DNA of 64,000 nucleotides from JBGMEA01 sp963674555 (lineage in GTDB: Bacteria; Bacillota; Clostridia; Eubacteriales; Anaerofustaceae): contig OY771429.1 of the NCBI GenBank assembly GCA_963674555.1, forward strand, positions 434,001-498,000, read 5' to 3'. The notes beneath the pieces were generated by a model, which saw only the letters and a program-made list of their open reading frames with translations, did not search any database and was not told the DNA's origin. The position numbers were made by a program, and so were the translations under genes. Of this stretch, positions 53,677 through 63,297 are shown piece by piece. The stretch's first letter is position 1; every line of letters begins with the position of its first letter.

Positions 53677-54501
53677 CTATGATAAGTATATTTTCTTTAA
53701 AACCATTTCAACGAGTCGTGAGGGTAAAATTCGTTTTAAAAGTACTAATGTTTTATAATCAAACCCTACGATCTTACGTATCGGTGGATTTGATTTTTCC
53801 GAAAGAGCATATGCAACCCTTGCTGCCGTCTTTGGCGACTTACCTTTCTGCTCATCCTTCTCCATCTGATTGACTGCTTTCACGCAACGTGCATTATATA
53901 CAGATGAATCCGAACTGCAGATCCTTCGGGAGTCGGTAAAACCTGTCTTAGTGTCACCGGGTTCGATCAGTGCGGCTCTTATACCGTAAGGAGCACACTC
54001 AAGACGCAAAGCTTCAACATACGCTTCCAAAGCGAATTTCGAAGATGCGTAATGTGATTGAAACGGGATCGATATGATCCCCGCTACTGACCCCATAACT
54101 AATACTAAACCTTTTTCATTCCTTCGAAATATCGGTAATATTTCAGAATTTACTTTCACTACCCCGAAATAATTCGTTTCTATTTGTTTTCTGATCATAT
54201 CTATCGGTGTGTCCTCAGCAGGACCGGCGATACCAAAACCGGCGCAGTGAAGCACGATCCCAAGATCTTGAACCTCGTCATCGATTTCTTTCACGACTTT
54301 ACGGATGGAAGCCTCATCAGTCACATCCATCCTACGCATTCTGATTTCACCATCACCGAATTGTTTGTCACTTTCTTCACAACTGCGTGACACACCCCAA
54401 ACACAATAGCCTTGGGAAGCAAATAATTCTGCACTTGCTAAACCTATGCCCGATCCTGCGCCTGTGATCAATATGTTTCTACCGTATAAATACTTTGCCA
54501 T
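53677..54501 (-). CDS. Short-chain dehydrogenase/reductase
   Basis: A 274-residue SDR: cofactor loop ITGAGSGIGLASAEL, the aspartate of MDVTDEAS, the catalytic tyrosine/lysine in SHYASSKFALEAYVEAL and an extended C-terminus (about 240-274). It resembles clan members related to retinol or 17-beta-HSD-like SDRs, but substrate cannot be told. It lies 34 bases downstream of thrB on the same strand; whether it is in that operon is uncertain. Confidence 0.8.
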   Translation of the reverse strand: MAKYLYGRNILITGAGSGIGLASAELFASQGYCVWGVSRSCEESDKQFGDGEIRMRRMDVTDEASIRKVVKEIDDEVQDLGIVLHCAGFGIAGPAEDTPIDMIRKQIETNYFGVVKVNSEILPIFRRNEKGLVLVMGSVAGIISIPFQSHYASSKFALEAYVEALRLECAPYGIRAALIEPGDTKTGFTDSRRICSSDSSVYNARCVKAVNQMEKDEQKGKSPKTAARVAYALSEKSNPPIRKIVGFDYKTLVLLKRILPSRLVEMVLKKIYLS

Positions 54502-54535
54502 TCTTTTGATTCCCGGTTTGTTTATTTATTATGCT

Positions 54536-55420
54536 TTATTTAAGTTGGTAACACTCCAACCCTTCATAATTTACGGTTAAAGATTCAACTTGGGCGTTTA
54601 TGTTTCGCTCTCTCAATCCGTACATGATCTTTTTAGCCGTATCATCGGCTTTTCCGATCGCCATGATCGTTGGTCCAGCTCCGCTGAGATAGGTCCCTAT
54701 CGCTCCGCTTTCATTGCAAATTTCGAGAATATCTTCATATCCTTTGATCAACGGTATGCGATACGGTTGGTGTATCTTATCTTCCAATGCAACTTTGAGT
54801 AAATCATCATTGCCGACTTGTATCGCGCTGATAAGCATACCCACCCGACTCAGGTTGAAAACAACATCCTCGCGCGGATAAGCAATTGGCATTACCTCTC
54901 TCGCCTTTTGTGTTGACAATTGAAAATCCGGTATGACCGCAATAAACTTATAATCTTCATGGATCTTGTATTGGATACAACGATCCTGCTCATCCTGGCG
55001 ATAAGCCAATGTCATGCCGCCGAATATGTTAGGTGCGACATTATCGGCGTGCCCTTCAAGTTTTGCTGAAATTTCAAATATATCTTTCTTTTCGGGTGTT
55101 TTACCGGCAAACATAAATGCTGCGGCAACGCCTGCACTGATACACGAAGCACTGCTTCCCAATCCTCTTGCTAGGGGGATCACTGTTTTTATATCAAGCT
55201 TTACACCTTTCAATCGAATACCCAACAGATCACATGTATCATACAAACTGGAAATAATAAGATTTGACCTGTTTCGCATCGTATCAGCATGATTGTTGAT
55301 TATGATCGCATCGTCGAATTCGGTAAATGTCATGGTATTTGCCATAGATAAGCATACACCCAAACAATCGAATCCGGGGCCCATATTGGCACTTGTTGCA
55401 TATGATATGATTTTATACAC
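54536..55420 (-). CDS. thrB: Homoserine kinase
   Basis: Phosphorylates homoserine in threonine synthesis. 294 residues of the GHMP kinase family: TSANMGPGFDCLGVCL, the ATP loop LARGLGSSASCISAG and the C-terminal GAIGTYLSGAGPTIMAI. Its start overlaps the thrC stop by 8 bases, so the two are translationally coupled. No homoserine dehydrogenase gene is in the window. Confidence 0.95.
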   Translation of the reverse strand: MYKIISYATSANMGPGFDCLGVCLSMANTMTFTEFDDAIIINNHADTMRNRSNLIISSLYDTCDLLGIRLKGVKLDIKTVIPLARGLGSSASCISAGVAAAFMFAGKTPEKKDIFEISAKLEGHADNVAPNIFGGMTLAYRQDEQDRCIQYKIHEDYKFIAVIPDFQLSTQKAREVMPIAYPREDVVFNLSRVGMLISAIQVGNDDLLKVALEDKIHQPYRIPLIKGYEDILEICNESGAIGTYLSGAGPTIMAIGKADDTAKKIMYGLRERNINAQVESLTVNYEGLECYQLK

Positions 55421-56912
55421 TTTGATCCACCCTCTTCACAATATTAATGATCGTATCCCTCATCTGTCCTTTATCAACAACGATCTCTTTGTTTGCGGGT
55501 CGTGATTCGATCCCATCGATCGCTTTCGGGATCGGGACGCCGCTTTTCCTGCTTAATTCATACATATACTTTATCTCATCTTCGAGCTTGTCATTATATA
55601 TGGAACCAAATACATCTTTTGAAAATTTAAACGGACTTGCCGTTGATAAAATCACAGTATGTGTCTTGTCAGATGTATTACGTATATAATCTTGGTATAC
55701 TTTAAATCCCGTTGCTGTATGTGTATCGATCAAATATCCGTAATTTTCATAAGAATCTTTTATCGCGCTTCTTATCTCCTCTTCGGTCGCATAGCCACCG
55801 TAAAACTTTTTAAAATCAGGATGATCGGTTTTAAGCGTATATTCTCCGTCTGTATTTAATTGATGCATATATTCTGTAACTTCAACCGAATCACGATCGC
55901 TGAATTCATAAATAAGTCTCTCGAGGTTACTCGATATCAATATATCCATCGACGGCGAGATCGTTTTTTTGAAATCCCTTTTTCTGTCATATACTTTACG
56001 ATCAAAGAAATCAAACAAGACATTGTTATCGTTGGAACAGCAGATCAATTTCCCGACAGGTAATCCTGTTTTATATGCATAATAGCCCGCTAAAATATTA
56101 CCGAAATTACCGGTTGGTACGGCAAAATTAACAGATTCGTCGGGTTGGATGATCCCTTGTTCTCGCAATTTACTGTAAGTATAATAGTAATATACGATTT
56201 GGGGAACCAATCGTCCGATATTGATCGAATTTGCGGATGAAAGAATTTTACCTTCTTCATTGAGCGTACGATTGAAATCTTCATCATTAAAAATTTCTTT
56301 AACAGCCGTTTGTGCATCGTCAAAATTTCCTTTGACAGCAACTGAAAATACATTCTTACCTTCTTGTGTCATCATTTGCTTCAATTGAAGATCCGACACA
56401 CCCTTATACGGATAAAACACGATCACATCGATCCCGTCTGCATCTCTAAAACCTTCTAGTGCAGCTTTACCGGTGTCTCCTGACGTAGCTGTGAGGATGA
56501 TAATATCATGTTTTTCGCCCAAATTATCTTTTGCGCATTTCATTAAATGCGGCAAGATAGAAAGTGCCGCATCTTTAAAAGCGATCGTTCTTCCACGATA
56601 GAGTTCGAGATAACTGAAGCTGCCTATAGTTTTCATTGAAAAAATATCGGTCGTATCGAAGTTTTTCTCGTTGTATGCGCGTTCGACACAATAGTCGATC
56701 TGCTCTTTAGTAAAATCGCTGAAGAATGCTGACAAAATAACTTTTGCAATTTCATTGTAGGATTGTCCTATAAATTCTTCCGCATCAAAATGCATACGGT
56801 CGATATCGCTTGTTACGAACAATCCTCCGTCATCACTGATTCCTTTCAAAATGCATTGTGAGGCAGTATATTTATTGGAATTATCTCTTGTACTGTTATA
56901 TAAAGTTTTCAT
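55413..56912 (-). CDS. thrC: Threonine synthase
   Basis: Converts O-phosphohomoserine to threonine with PLP. I choose the ATG at 56912 (MKTLYNSTRDNS, 499 residues), with AGGACGG upstream, over the one ten codons before. The PLP lysine lies in IAFKDAALSILPHLM, with the glycine-rich TATSGDTGKAALEGF. The long, type II-like form of about 500 residues fits. It is upstream of thrB in the operon. Confidence 0.95.
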   Translation of the reverse strand: MKTLYNSTRDNSNKYTASQCILKGISDDGGLFVTSDIDRMHFDAEEFIGQSYNEIAKVILSAFFSDFTKEQIDYCVERAYNEKNFDTTDIFSMKTIGSFSYLELYRGRTIAFKDAALSILPHLMKCAKDNLGEKHDIIILTATSGDTGKAALEGFRDADGIDVIVFYPYKGVSDLQLKQMMTQEGKNVFSVAVKGNFDDAQTAVKEIFNDEDFNRTLNEEGKILSSANSINIGRLVPQIVYYYYTYSKLREQGIIQPDESVNFAVPTGNFGNILAGYYAYKTGLPVGKLICCSNDNNVLFDFFDRKVYDRKRDFKKTISPSMDILISSNLERLIYEFSDRDSVEVTEYMHQLNTDGEYTLKTDHPDFKKFYGGYATEEEIRSAIKDSYENYGYLIDTHTATGFKVYQDYIRNTSDKTHTVILSTASPFKFSKDVFGSIYNDKLEDEIKYMYELSRKSGVPIPKAIDGIESRPANKEIVVDKGQMRDTIINIVKRVDQSV

Positions 56913-57065
56913 GCCATCCGTCCTGTATGATATTTTATTCATTATACTATAAAAATAAAGCTAAATGAACCAAAATAAAATAGTAATTTCTCTAAAGAAA
57001 AATCAAATATCTATAAAATATCAAAAAAATATTGTATAATATGGACAATAAACCGAGGTATACAT

Positions 57066-58244
57066 ATGAATTCTTTTACTATTAAAATACCGAATGATAT
57101 TGAATTCGGTCAAGGAACAATTGAGAAGTTACCGGAAAAAATTCTGAGATTCGGTAACGACGTGCTGATTTTTACCGGAGAGAATTCTTTATATTGTGAA
57201 GAAAAATCAGAGGGAATATTTAATGCGCTTGATGAGAAGTCGATCTCATACCGTATTTATAAAGTAAAGGATGAACCCACTGTCAGTTCAATCGACGAGA
57301 TCTGTGCCCTATACAGAAAAAAATTACCTTCTGTAATTGTGGGTATAGGCGGAGGAAGTGTGCTTGATACAGCAAAAGCTGTGCGATCGATCATCCTTCA
57401 AAAAGAAAGTGTTTTAAGTTACCTGCCTTTTGGTGGGAATAAATCCTTGGACAAAAAAGCGATCCCTATGATCGCAGTGCCCACAACCGCAGGAACAGGA
57501 AGTGAGGCGACAAATAACGCAGTCATTGCGCAATACGGACCTAATCACTTTAAAAACTCGTTAAGAGCTGATATCCTACTCCCCAATGTCGCGATCATCG
57601 ACCCGGAATTAACCGTAAGTTGTCCATTTCCTGTGACCGCATATAGCGGAATGGATGCGTTTTGTCAATTGCTTGAAGCCTATACATCAACCGCATCAAA
57701 TGAATTTACAGATAGCTTAATGATACAGGGACTGGAAAAAATTACACGAAACTTAAAATATGCTTGCTTTGAAGGGTCTTCGGACATTACTGCAAGAAGT
57801 AACTTGTCTTATGCAGCATTGTTGTCAGGTATCGGGATCATGAATTCATCTACTACCGTGATACACGGGTTCGCTTCTCCGATAGGCGCCTTATACCGGA
57901 TTCCTCATGGAGCGATCTGTGCTTCGATCTTATTTGCGGCAACATTAACGAACATGCGAAAAATTCAAAAATATGACCTTAACAGTCCTTCGACTGCTAA
58001 ATTCGCTCAAATCGGTTCGATCTTATCGGGCATAGAATATTCATACGATAAGCATGATGTTTTGTTACGCGCGGTAACAGAAAAATTAAAAACACTGACG
58101 ACAGATTTAAAAATACCGACACTGTCACAACTTGGTGTAAAAAAAGAAGATTTCTACAATATTGTTTCAACGACGAAACTCAATGGAAACCCTGCGGAAT
58201 TAGCTGAAGTCGATTTGATGGAAATATTGGAAATGAGTTATTAA
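57066..58244 (+). CDS. Iron-containing alcohol dehydrogenase
   Basis: A 392-residue group III dehydrogenase: NAD-binding GIGGGSVLDTAKAV, IPMIAVPTTAGTGSEATNNAV, and the metal-ligand histidines in GFASPIGALYRIPHGAICASI. Substrate may be an alcohol or a related carbonyl in fermentation. Extended-looking TATAAT at 57036 and GAGG at 57056 precede the ATG. It is monocistronic and diverges from thrC. Confidence 0.9.
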   Translation: MNSFTIKIPNDIEFGQGTIEKLPEKILRFGNDVLIFTGENSLYCEEKSEGIFNALDEKSISYRIYKVKDEPTVSSIDEICALYRKKLPSVIVGIGGGSVLDTAKAVRSIILQKESVLSYLPFGGNKSLDKKAIPMIAVPTTAGTGSEATNNAVIAQYGPNHFKNSLRADILLPNVAIIDPELTVSCPFPVTAYSGMDAFCQLLEAYTSTASNEFTDSLMIQGLEKITRNLKYACFEGSSDITARSNLSYAALLSGIGIMNSSTTVIHGFASPIGALYRIPHGAICASILFAATLTNMRKIQKYDLNSPSTAKFAQIGSILSGIEYSYDKHDVLLRAVTEKLKTLTTDLKIPTLSQLGVKKEDFYNIVSTTKLNGNPAELAEVDLMEILEMSY

Positions 58245-58268
58245 AGCATGCTTACGCATGCTTTTTAA
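58245..58268 (+). terminator. Terminator after the alcohol dehydrogenase gene
   Basis: AAAGCATGC / GCATGCTTT hairpin with a T run directly after the stop. Confidence 0.85.
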
Positions 58269-58278
58269 TTTGCTTTGT

Positions 58279-59688
58279 TTAGTTGTTTAGAGGTATGCGA
58301 ACGGATATTTCCGTTCCTTCTTTAATTTTACTCTTTACATGAATTTTTCCTTTGTGTCCCAAAACAATGATCTTCGCGATTGCAAGTCCCAACCCGTACC
58401 CACCTGTCGTTTTTGTTCGCGAACTGTCTGTTCGAAAAAATCGATCGAATATATTCGGTAAATTTTCTTTCGATATTCCCACACCGTAATCAGTAACTTT
58501 AAAAATAAACTCTGACGAATCTTTCGTTAATGCCAGATCGATCTCCTTACGATCCGAAGAATACTTGATAGCATTGTCGATCAATATTCTAAATAATTGT
58601 TTAATACGCATTTCATCGATTTGAGCGATAACATTTTTTTGGATATCAAGATTAACTTTGAAATCAGTATGCACTAAAGTTGTTTCCTTGATAACCTCTG
58701 CGCACAATTCACTGACATTCACGGATGCTATCTCATAAGTGATATTATCATTGTCATGTCTAGCTAAAAAAAGAAGTTTTTCAACAAGATCATTCATATT
58801 CTTTGCTTCATTGATGATCGCTTCGATCGACTCATCCAATACTTCAGGATCCTTTTTCCCCCATCGGTTAAGCATACTGCCATAGCCGGATATGACCGCT
58901 ATCGGCGTGCGAAGTTCATGTGAAACATCTGATACAAATCTTTTTTGTTTATCATATGAAGCTTGAATTCGATCCATCATTTGATTGATCGTATCGATCA
59001 ACTCACACAACTCAAATTGTGCACCTTGATCTCCGATACGCAAATTTAAATTATCCCCGTTGATTTGTTTAGCCGTCTTCGTTACTTCGGAAATAGGCCT
59101 GAGCATTTGTTCTGTTCGTGAAAAACCGATCAAAACAACTAAAATCAGTCCTCCGCCCAATATCCAAGCCAATAGCTTAACAATAAAGAGATAGGTACCG
59201 AAAACAGTTGCCAAGGAATAATATATTACTACTTTGAAGCCCGATGCTGTGTCGGTTTCAATATAAATATCCGTAAAATAACCTTGATCCAATTTTGTTA
59301 TTTGAGGGAAAAATGATGTGATGATATTACGCTGACTGTCTTCAAAATAGTTCACGATCGATTGTCCGTATGATGTCGAAACGATCAATTGGTCATCCGT
59401 ACTGAATATCAATATCTCGGAAGCTCCCTGGTCTTCGCTGAGCGCCAAAAGTTCGAAGCGTAATTCATCCATGTCGATCTCACCGACACTATTTAACTTT
59501 TTCAATGCGGTTTCAGCGATCGCTGGTGTGTGAGAAGTAAATTGGGTACATGAATAATATATATACCCGATACTAAATGAAATCAGTACAATAAGATATA
59601 CAATTATGTAAATAGAAATATATGTGGCAGATATGCGCCTTTTTAGAGAATATTTATAGTTCCTGAATATATTCGAAACTTTACTCAT
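58279..59688 (-). CDS. Sensor histidine kinase
   Basis: 469 residues from MSKVSNIFRNYKYSLKRRIS, starting at 59688 so that it overlaps the response regulator stop by 8 bases. Two transmembrane helices flank a sensor domain of about 130 residues, followed by HAMP, the HisKA box VSDVSHELRTPIAVISGYG and a HATPase domain with NAIKYS, DYGVGI and GGYGLGLAIAK. Signal unknown. Partner of the regulator next to it. Confidence 0.93.
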   Translation of the reverse strand: MSKVSNIFRNYKYSLKRRISATYISIYIIVYLIVLISFSIGYIYYSCTQFTSHTPAIAETALKKLNSVGEIDMDELRFELLALSEDQGASEILIFSTDDQLIVSTSYGQSIVNYFEDSQRNIITSFFPQITKLDQGYFTDIYIETDTASGFKVVIYYSLATVFGTYLFIVKLLAWILGGGLILVVLIGFSRTEQMLRPISEVTKTAKQINGDNLNLRIGDQGAQFELCELIDTINQMMDRIQASYDKQKRFVSDVSHELRTPIAVISGYGSMLNRWGKKDPEVLDESIEAIINEAKNMNDLVEKLLFLARHDNDNITYEIASVNVSELCAEVIKETTLVHTDFKVNLDIQKNVIAQIDEMRIKQLFRILIDNAIKYSSDRKEIDLALTKDSSEFIFKVTDYGVGISKENLPNIFDRFFRTDSSRTKTTGGYGLGLAIAKIIVLGHKGKIHVKSKIKEGTEISVRIPLNN

Positions 59689-60358
59689 CTTTAAATTGAT
59701 ACCCGATCCCGCGCACTGTTTTGATATAGTGCGTACCGAAAACTTCATCGATCTTACTTCGTAAATATCGAATATAGACATCTGTTACATTTGTTTCAGC
59801 CTCATATTCATATCCCCAAACATTTTCTACGATTTGCTCACGTGATAAAACAAGATTTTTATTTTTCATCAGATAAGCAAGTAATTCAAATTCTTTTTTC
59901 GTCAATGTAACCAATGTATCGTCAAAATGTACTTCGTATTTGTTTCGGTCGAGCGTAAGTCTTCCCGCTTTTAAAACAGGTGTCTCATTGTTCTTCGTTT
60001 GTTTTTTCAGTGCCACGCGCATCCTCGCAAGCAATTCTTCTATTGCGAATGGCTTTGTAAGATAATCGTCCGCACCGACATCAAGTCCGGTAACCTTATC
60101 GGATACATCGTCTTTAGCAGTTAACATAATGATCGGCGTATCGATACCTTCGGCTCTTAATCTACGACAAATCTCGATCCCGCTGAGATTCGGAAGCATC
60201 AGATCCAGAATGATGATATCATAATTACCGGATTGCGCCATAATGTACCCTTCTCTACCATCAGCAATCGCATCGGAGGAATACCCTTCGTGTTTTAATT
60301 CCAATTGTAGAAATCTCGAAATTTTCACTTCATCTTCTATGATCAATACTCTTTTCAT
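59681..60358 (-). CDS. OmpR/PhoB-family response regulator
   Basis: 225 residues: receiver domain with phospho-acceptor D52 (IIILDLMLPNLSG), acid pocket IEDE, and switch K in DYLTKPFAIEEL; the C-terminal winged-helix DNA-binding domain (EFELLAYLMKNKNLVLSREQ; VDVYIRYLRSK-like TDVYIRYLRSKID). It pairs with the kinase downstream and follows the DUF4342 gene by 11 bases. Confidence 0.95.
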   Translation of the reverse strand: MKRVLIIEDEVKISRFLQLELKHEGYSSDAIADGREGYIMAQSGNYDIIILDLMLPNLSGIEICRRLRAEGIDTPIIMLTAKDDVSDKVTGLDVGADDYLTKPFAIEELLARMRVALKKQTKNNETPVLKAGRLTLDRNKYEVHFDDTLVTLTKKEFELLAYLMKNKNLVLSREQIVENVWGYEYEAETNVTDVYIRYLRSKIDEVFGTHYIKTVRGIGYQFKDE

Positions 60359-60369
60359 TTTCTTCCTCC

Positions 60370-60855
60370 CTATTCGATCGTTATTTCGTGATAATCCGTA
60401 TGCGGTTCATCGTTATTTTTTTTATTTTCGTCTTTTGTTGTTCCTTTTTGTTTATTATACTGCATAACATCGAATATTTGAACACCTGCCTTTTTCCTTT
60501 TTGCAGAGGATTCGATTTTTATGTTCATATTAAACAAAACGATCAACAAAATAAACAATGCGATTACCCAAGATAATATATTAAAAAAGAATAAAAAAAG
60601 CAACGGAAATATAAGCGGTAGTGAAAGTACGACCTTTTCATTATCATAAATAATAAATTTTCTGCCGCGTTCACCCGTTACGAATGCATGTGCACTATCT
60701 GTAATAACTTCTATTGGGTTCTTTTTCAATTGCATCAAATGTTCATAAGCAGCATCAACATCATTATTGTGTTCCAACAACACTTTTTCACATTTTTTAT
60801 AGCTAAAAGAAGTTTTTCTTGAAAGATCCCAGATCTCTTTTTCGTTACTTTTCAT
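60370..60855 (-). CDS. DUF4342 (UBA-like) membrane protein
   Basis: 161 residues. The N-terminus (DLSRKTSFSYKKCEKVLLEHNNDVDAAYEHL) resembles a UBA-type helical domain, followed by the DUF4342-like VLSLPLIFPLLFLFFF membrane segments (about 73-113) and a charged tail. It leads the minus-strand operon with the two-component genes and may be a membrane partner or target of that system. The role is unknown. Confidence 0.75.
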   Translation of the reverse strand: MKSNEKEIWDLSRKTSFSYKKCEKVLLEHNNDVDAAYEHLMQLKKNPIEVITDSAHAFVTGERGRKFIIYDNEKVVLSLPLIFPLLFLFFFNILSWVIALFILLIVLFNMNIKIESSAKRKKAGVQIFDVMQYNKQKGTTKDENKKNNDEPHTDYHEITIE

Positions 60856-61021
60856 AAATCACCGTGTAAAATCTTTATAATAATTATAATATATTTGAAA
60901 GCAATTAACATAATATTGAGAAACTATTAAAAAAAAATTAGTTTTTGTCTTCTTTTATTGTCTTGCGTCGATCACATCGTATATAATAATTGAGTATATA
61001 GTAAACTAAGGGTGGTTTAGC

Positions 61022-61801
61022 ATGTTTTCAACAGCAAAGATCGAATTGATATATGTCGCAAATTCAGGCGTTATCCTTCGATACAAAGATACTAAAGTAA
61101 TGATAGACGGTGTACATACCAAAACACCAAAGCCTTATTTTTCTGTTGAGCATAAAACGATCGAAAAAATGCTGATGAATAAAGAACCCTACAACAATAT
61201 AGATCTAATGTTTTTTACCCACCACCATACCGATCACTTTGAGGCTGAATTCACAAATGAAATACTGCGAAGGAATAAACATACCCAACTTGTTGCTACG
61301 GCATCCGTTCTGGATATGCTTTCAAAATGTTCTAATTACAATGAACTCTTAGCAGCGCAAATTCGTCCGATCACTTTACCTCTGTATAAATCTTTACAAA
61401 TGAATTTAAACAGAATCCCCTTTGAAGCCATATCTCTATCACATGACGGTGAAACGTATAAAGGTGTGGAAAATTATGCGTATTTATTTGAATTGAAGAA
61501 TAGAGCAATTTTGCATGTCGGAGACGCACAGGCTTCTTTATCTAATTTTGAAAACGCAGCAATGTTTAAAAAGCATGTGGATTATATGATAGTTCCTTTC
61601 CCGTTTATCGGATTATCCGCAGGAAGAAAGATCATCTCAAATATGAATCCTTTAAAAGTAATCGTGACGCACTTACCCGAAAAAAAATATGATAAAATGG
61701 ACTGGATCTATAACACAAAAAAAGTTTATAAAAAATATCAAAATGATCTTCCGCCGACAGAGTTTTTAACGAAGCCGTCACAAACGCTCATCTTGAAATA
61801 A
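61022..61801 (+). CDS. MBL-fold metallo-hydrolase
   Basis: A 259-residue metallo-beta-lactamase-fold protein with the HHHTDHFEAEF metal motif, a later HVGDAQAS and a final HLPEKKYDK. Substrate unknown. It lies on its own after a divergent 166-base gap; GGGTGG is upstream of the ATG. Confidence 0.8.
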   Translation: MFSTAKIELIYVANSGVILRYKDTKVMIDGVHTKTPKPYFSVEHKTIEKMLMNKEPYNNIDLMFFTHHHTDHFEAEFTNEILRRNKHTQLVATASVLDMLSKCSNYNELLAAQIRPITLPLYKSLQMNLNRIPFEAISLSHDGETYKGVENYAYLFELKNRAILHVGDAQASLSNFENAAMFKKHVDYMIVPFPFIGLSAGRKIISNMNPLKVIVTHLPEKKYDKMDWIYNTKKVYKKYQNDLPPTEFLTKPSQTLILK

Positions 61802-61955
61802 AGCGATCTGCATACTTATATTTTTTCTTGTATATATATTCAAACATTTGAAATTATTTCGCTCTGTGCCATAATTTACTTGAATTCTTTAAGAATTTGG
61901 GGTAAACTTTACGTAGATAATGGATATAATTCATTACAAAAATTAGGAGGGAAAA

Positions 61956-63062
61956 ATGAAAAAAATAATCACAATCTTACTTGTACTAGTATTGATTTTT
62001 TCGTTTGCCGGATGCTCTGGCGGATCGGACACATACGAACTTGCTCTTGTGACCGATATCGGAACAATCGATGATAAATCATTCAACCAAGGTGCTTGGG
62101 AAGGTTTGGAAGCATATGCTGAAGAAAACTCCATAAGTTACAAGTACTATCAACCGGTTGAACAATCTATGACAGCATACCTGGATGCGATCGATTTGGC
62201 TGTTCAAGGCGGCGCAAAAGTGATCGTAACACCCGGATATCTCTTTGAAAATCCGATCCATAAAGCACAAGCTCTTTATCCTGAAGTATCTTTCATATTA
62301 TTGGATGGATCACCGCATAACGTAACAGACTGGGGTACGATGGCAACTTATGACGATGCTGCACCTGATTTTACGATCGGTGAGAATACTTACTCTATCT
62401 TTTATAAAGAAGAACAAGCCGGATTCCTTGCAGGATATGCAGCAGTTATGGAAGGCTATACAGAGTTAGGATTCATGGGCGGGATCGCTGTTCCAGCGGT
62501 CGTACGATATGGATATGGTTTTGTTCAAGGTGCTGACTATGCAGCCAATGAAATGGGTGTTAATGTCAATCTTAAATATTACTACACAGGAACATTCTCG
62601 GAATCTCCTGAAGTACAAACAACAGCTGCTAGCTGGTATGCAACCGGAACTGAAGTTATCTTCGCATGCGGCGGAGCTATCGGCAACTCGATCATGGCAG
62701 CTGCTGAAGCAAACAACGGAGCTGTTATCGGTGTTGACGTTGACCAATCCAGCGAATCAACAACAGTAATCACATCTGCAATGAAAGGCTTAAAAACATC
62801 CGTATATGATGCTCTTACTGCTTACTATGCAGGCACATTCCCGGGCGGAACCAGTGTTTCTCTCGGTGTTGAAGTAGACGGTGTCGCTTTGGCTATGGAA
62901 AATTCCACAATGATGAACTTCACAATGGATGATTACGACATGATCTATGCTGCACTCGTTAACGATACTGACGGTATTGCATCGAACATCCTTGATGACA
63001 CATACACAACTGACGTTACTGCTTTGCCGACTATGAATGTAACGGTTACAAGCACAAACTAA
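61956..63062 (+). CDS. BMP-family lipoprotein (nucleoside-type ABC substrate-binding)
   Basis: A 368-residue surface lipoprotein: signal peptide MKKIITILLVLVLIFSFAGC with lipobox cysteine at residue 20, then a periplasmic-binding fold with VTDIGTIDDKSFNQGAWEGL, the BMP/Med signature. BMP proteins usually feed purine nucleosides to an ABC importer, but no ATPase or permease gene follows. The TATAAT at 61925-61930 and AGGAGGG upstream are strong. A long protein with no permease partner here could also be a signalling lipoprotein. Confidence 0.9.
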   Translation: MKKIITILLVLVLIFSFAGCSGGSDTYELALVTDIGTIDDKSFNQGAWEGLEAYAEENSISYKYYQPVEQSMTAYLDAIDLAVQGGAKVIVTPGYLFENPIHKAQALYPEVSFILLDGSPHNVTDWGTMATYDDAAPDFTIGENTYSIFYKEEQAGFLAGYAAVMEGYTELGFMGGIAVPAVVRYGYGFVQGADYAANEMGVNVNLKYYYTGTFSESPEVQTTAASWYATGTEVIFACGGAIGNSIMAAAEANNGAVIGVDVDQSSESTTVITSAMKGLKTSVYDALTAYYAGTFPGGTSVSLGVEVDGVALAMENSTMMNFTMDDYDMIYAALVNDTDGIASNILDDTYTTDVTALPTMNVTVTSTN

Positions 63063-63070
63063 GCAAATTA

Positions 63071-63101
63071 AAAATAAGACCGCGCTGCGGTCTTATTTTT
63101 T
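63071..63101 (+). terminator. Terminator after the BMP lipoprotein gene
   Basis: AATAAGACCGC / GCGGTCTTATT hairpin with seven T. Confidence 0.92.
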
Positions 63102-63117
63102 TGCTCACATGAAACAA

Positions 63118-63250
63118 ACAAAACAAAAGAGGCTCCCAAATGAGAGCACTCTTTTGCTGCAGTTCATCCCACTTATCCAATAAGCGGAAAGTGGTATTAT
63201 TTTGGGTACCTTTTCGGAATCATTCTAACATATGCCTAAGTTTAAGTCAA
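63118..63250 (-). ncRNA. Candidate small RNA of about 100 bases, unidentified
   Basis: On the minus strand -35 TTGACT (63245-63250), 17-base spacer, -10 TAGAAT (63222-63227) predict a start near 63215. A CCGCTTAT/ATAAGTGG hairpin follows, and the transcript would end at a hairpin with AAAAGAG/CTCTTTT arms (63125-63155) and a U-rich tail. No frame of note lies inside. It does not match any riboswitch or RNA family I can name. The listed interval includes the promoter; the RNA itself is about 63118-63215. Confidence 0.45.
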
Positions 63251-63297
63251 ATTGTTTCCTTGAAATAATCATATATTTTCAAAAAAATGATTTTTAA

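Noticed and set aside
63118..63215. Cobalamin riboswitch for cobT
   Set aside because: It lies downstream, not upstream, of cobT on the coding strand, and lacks the conserved B12-box.
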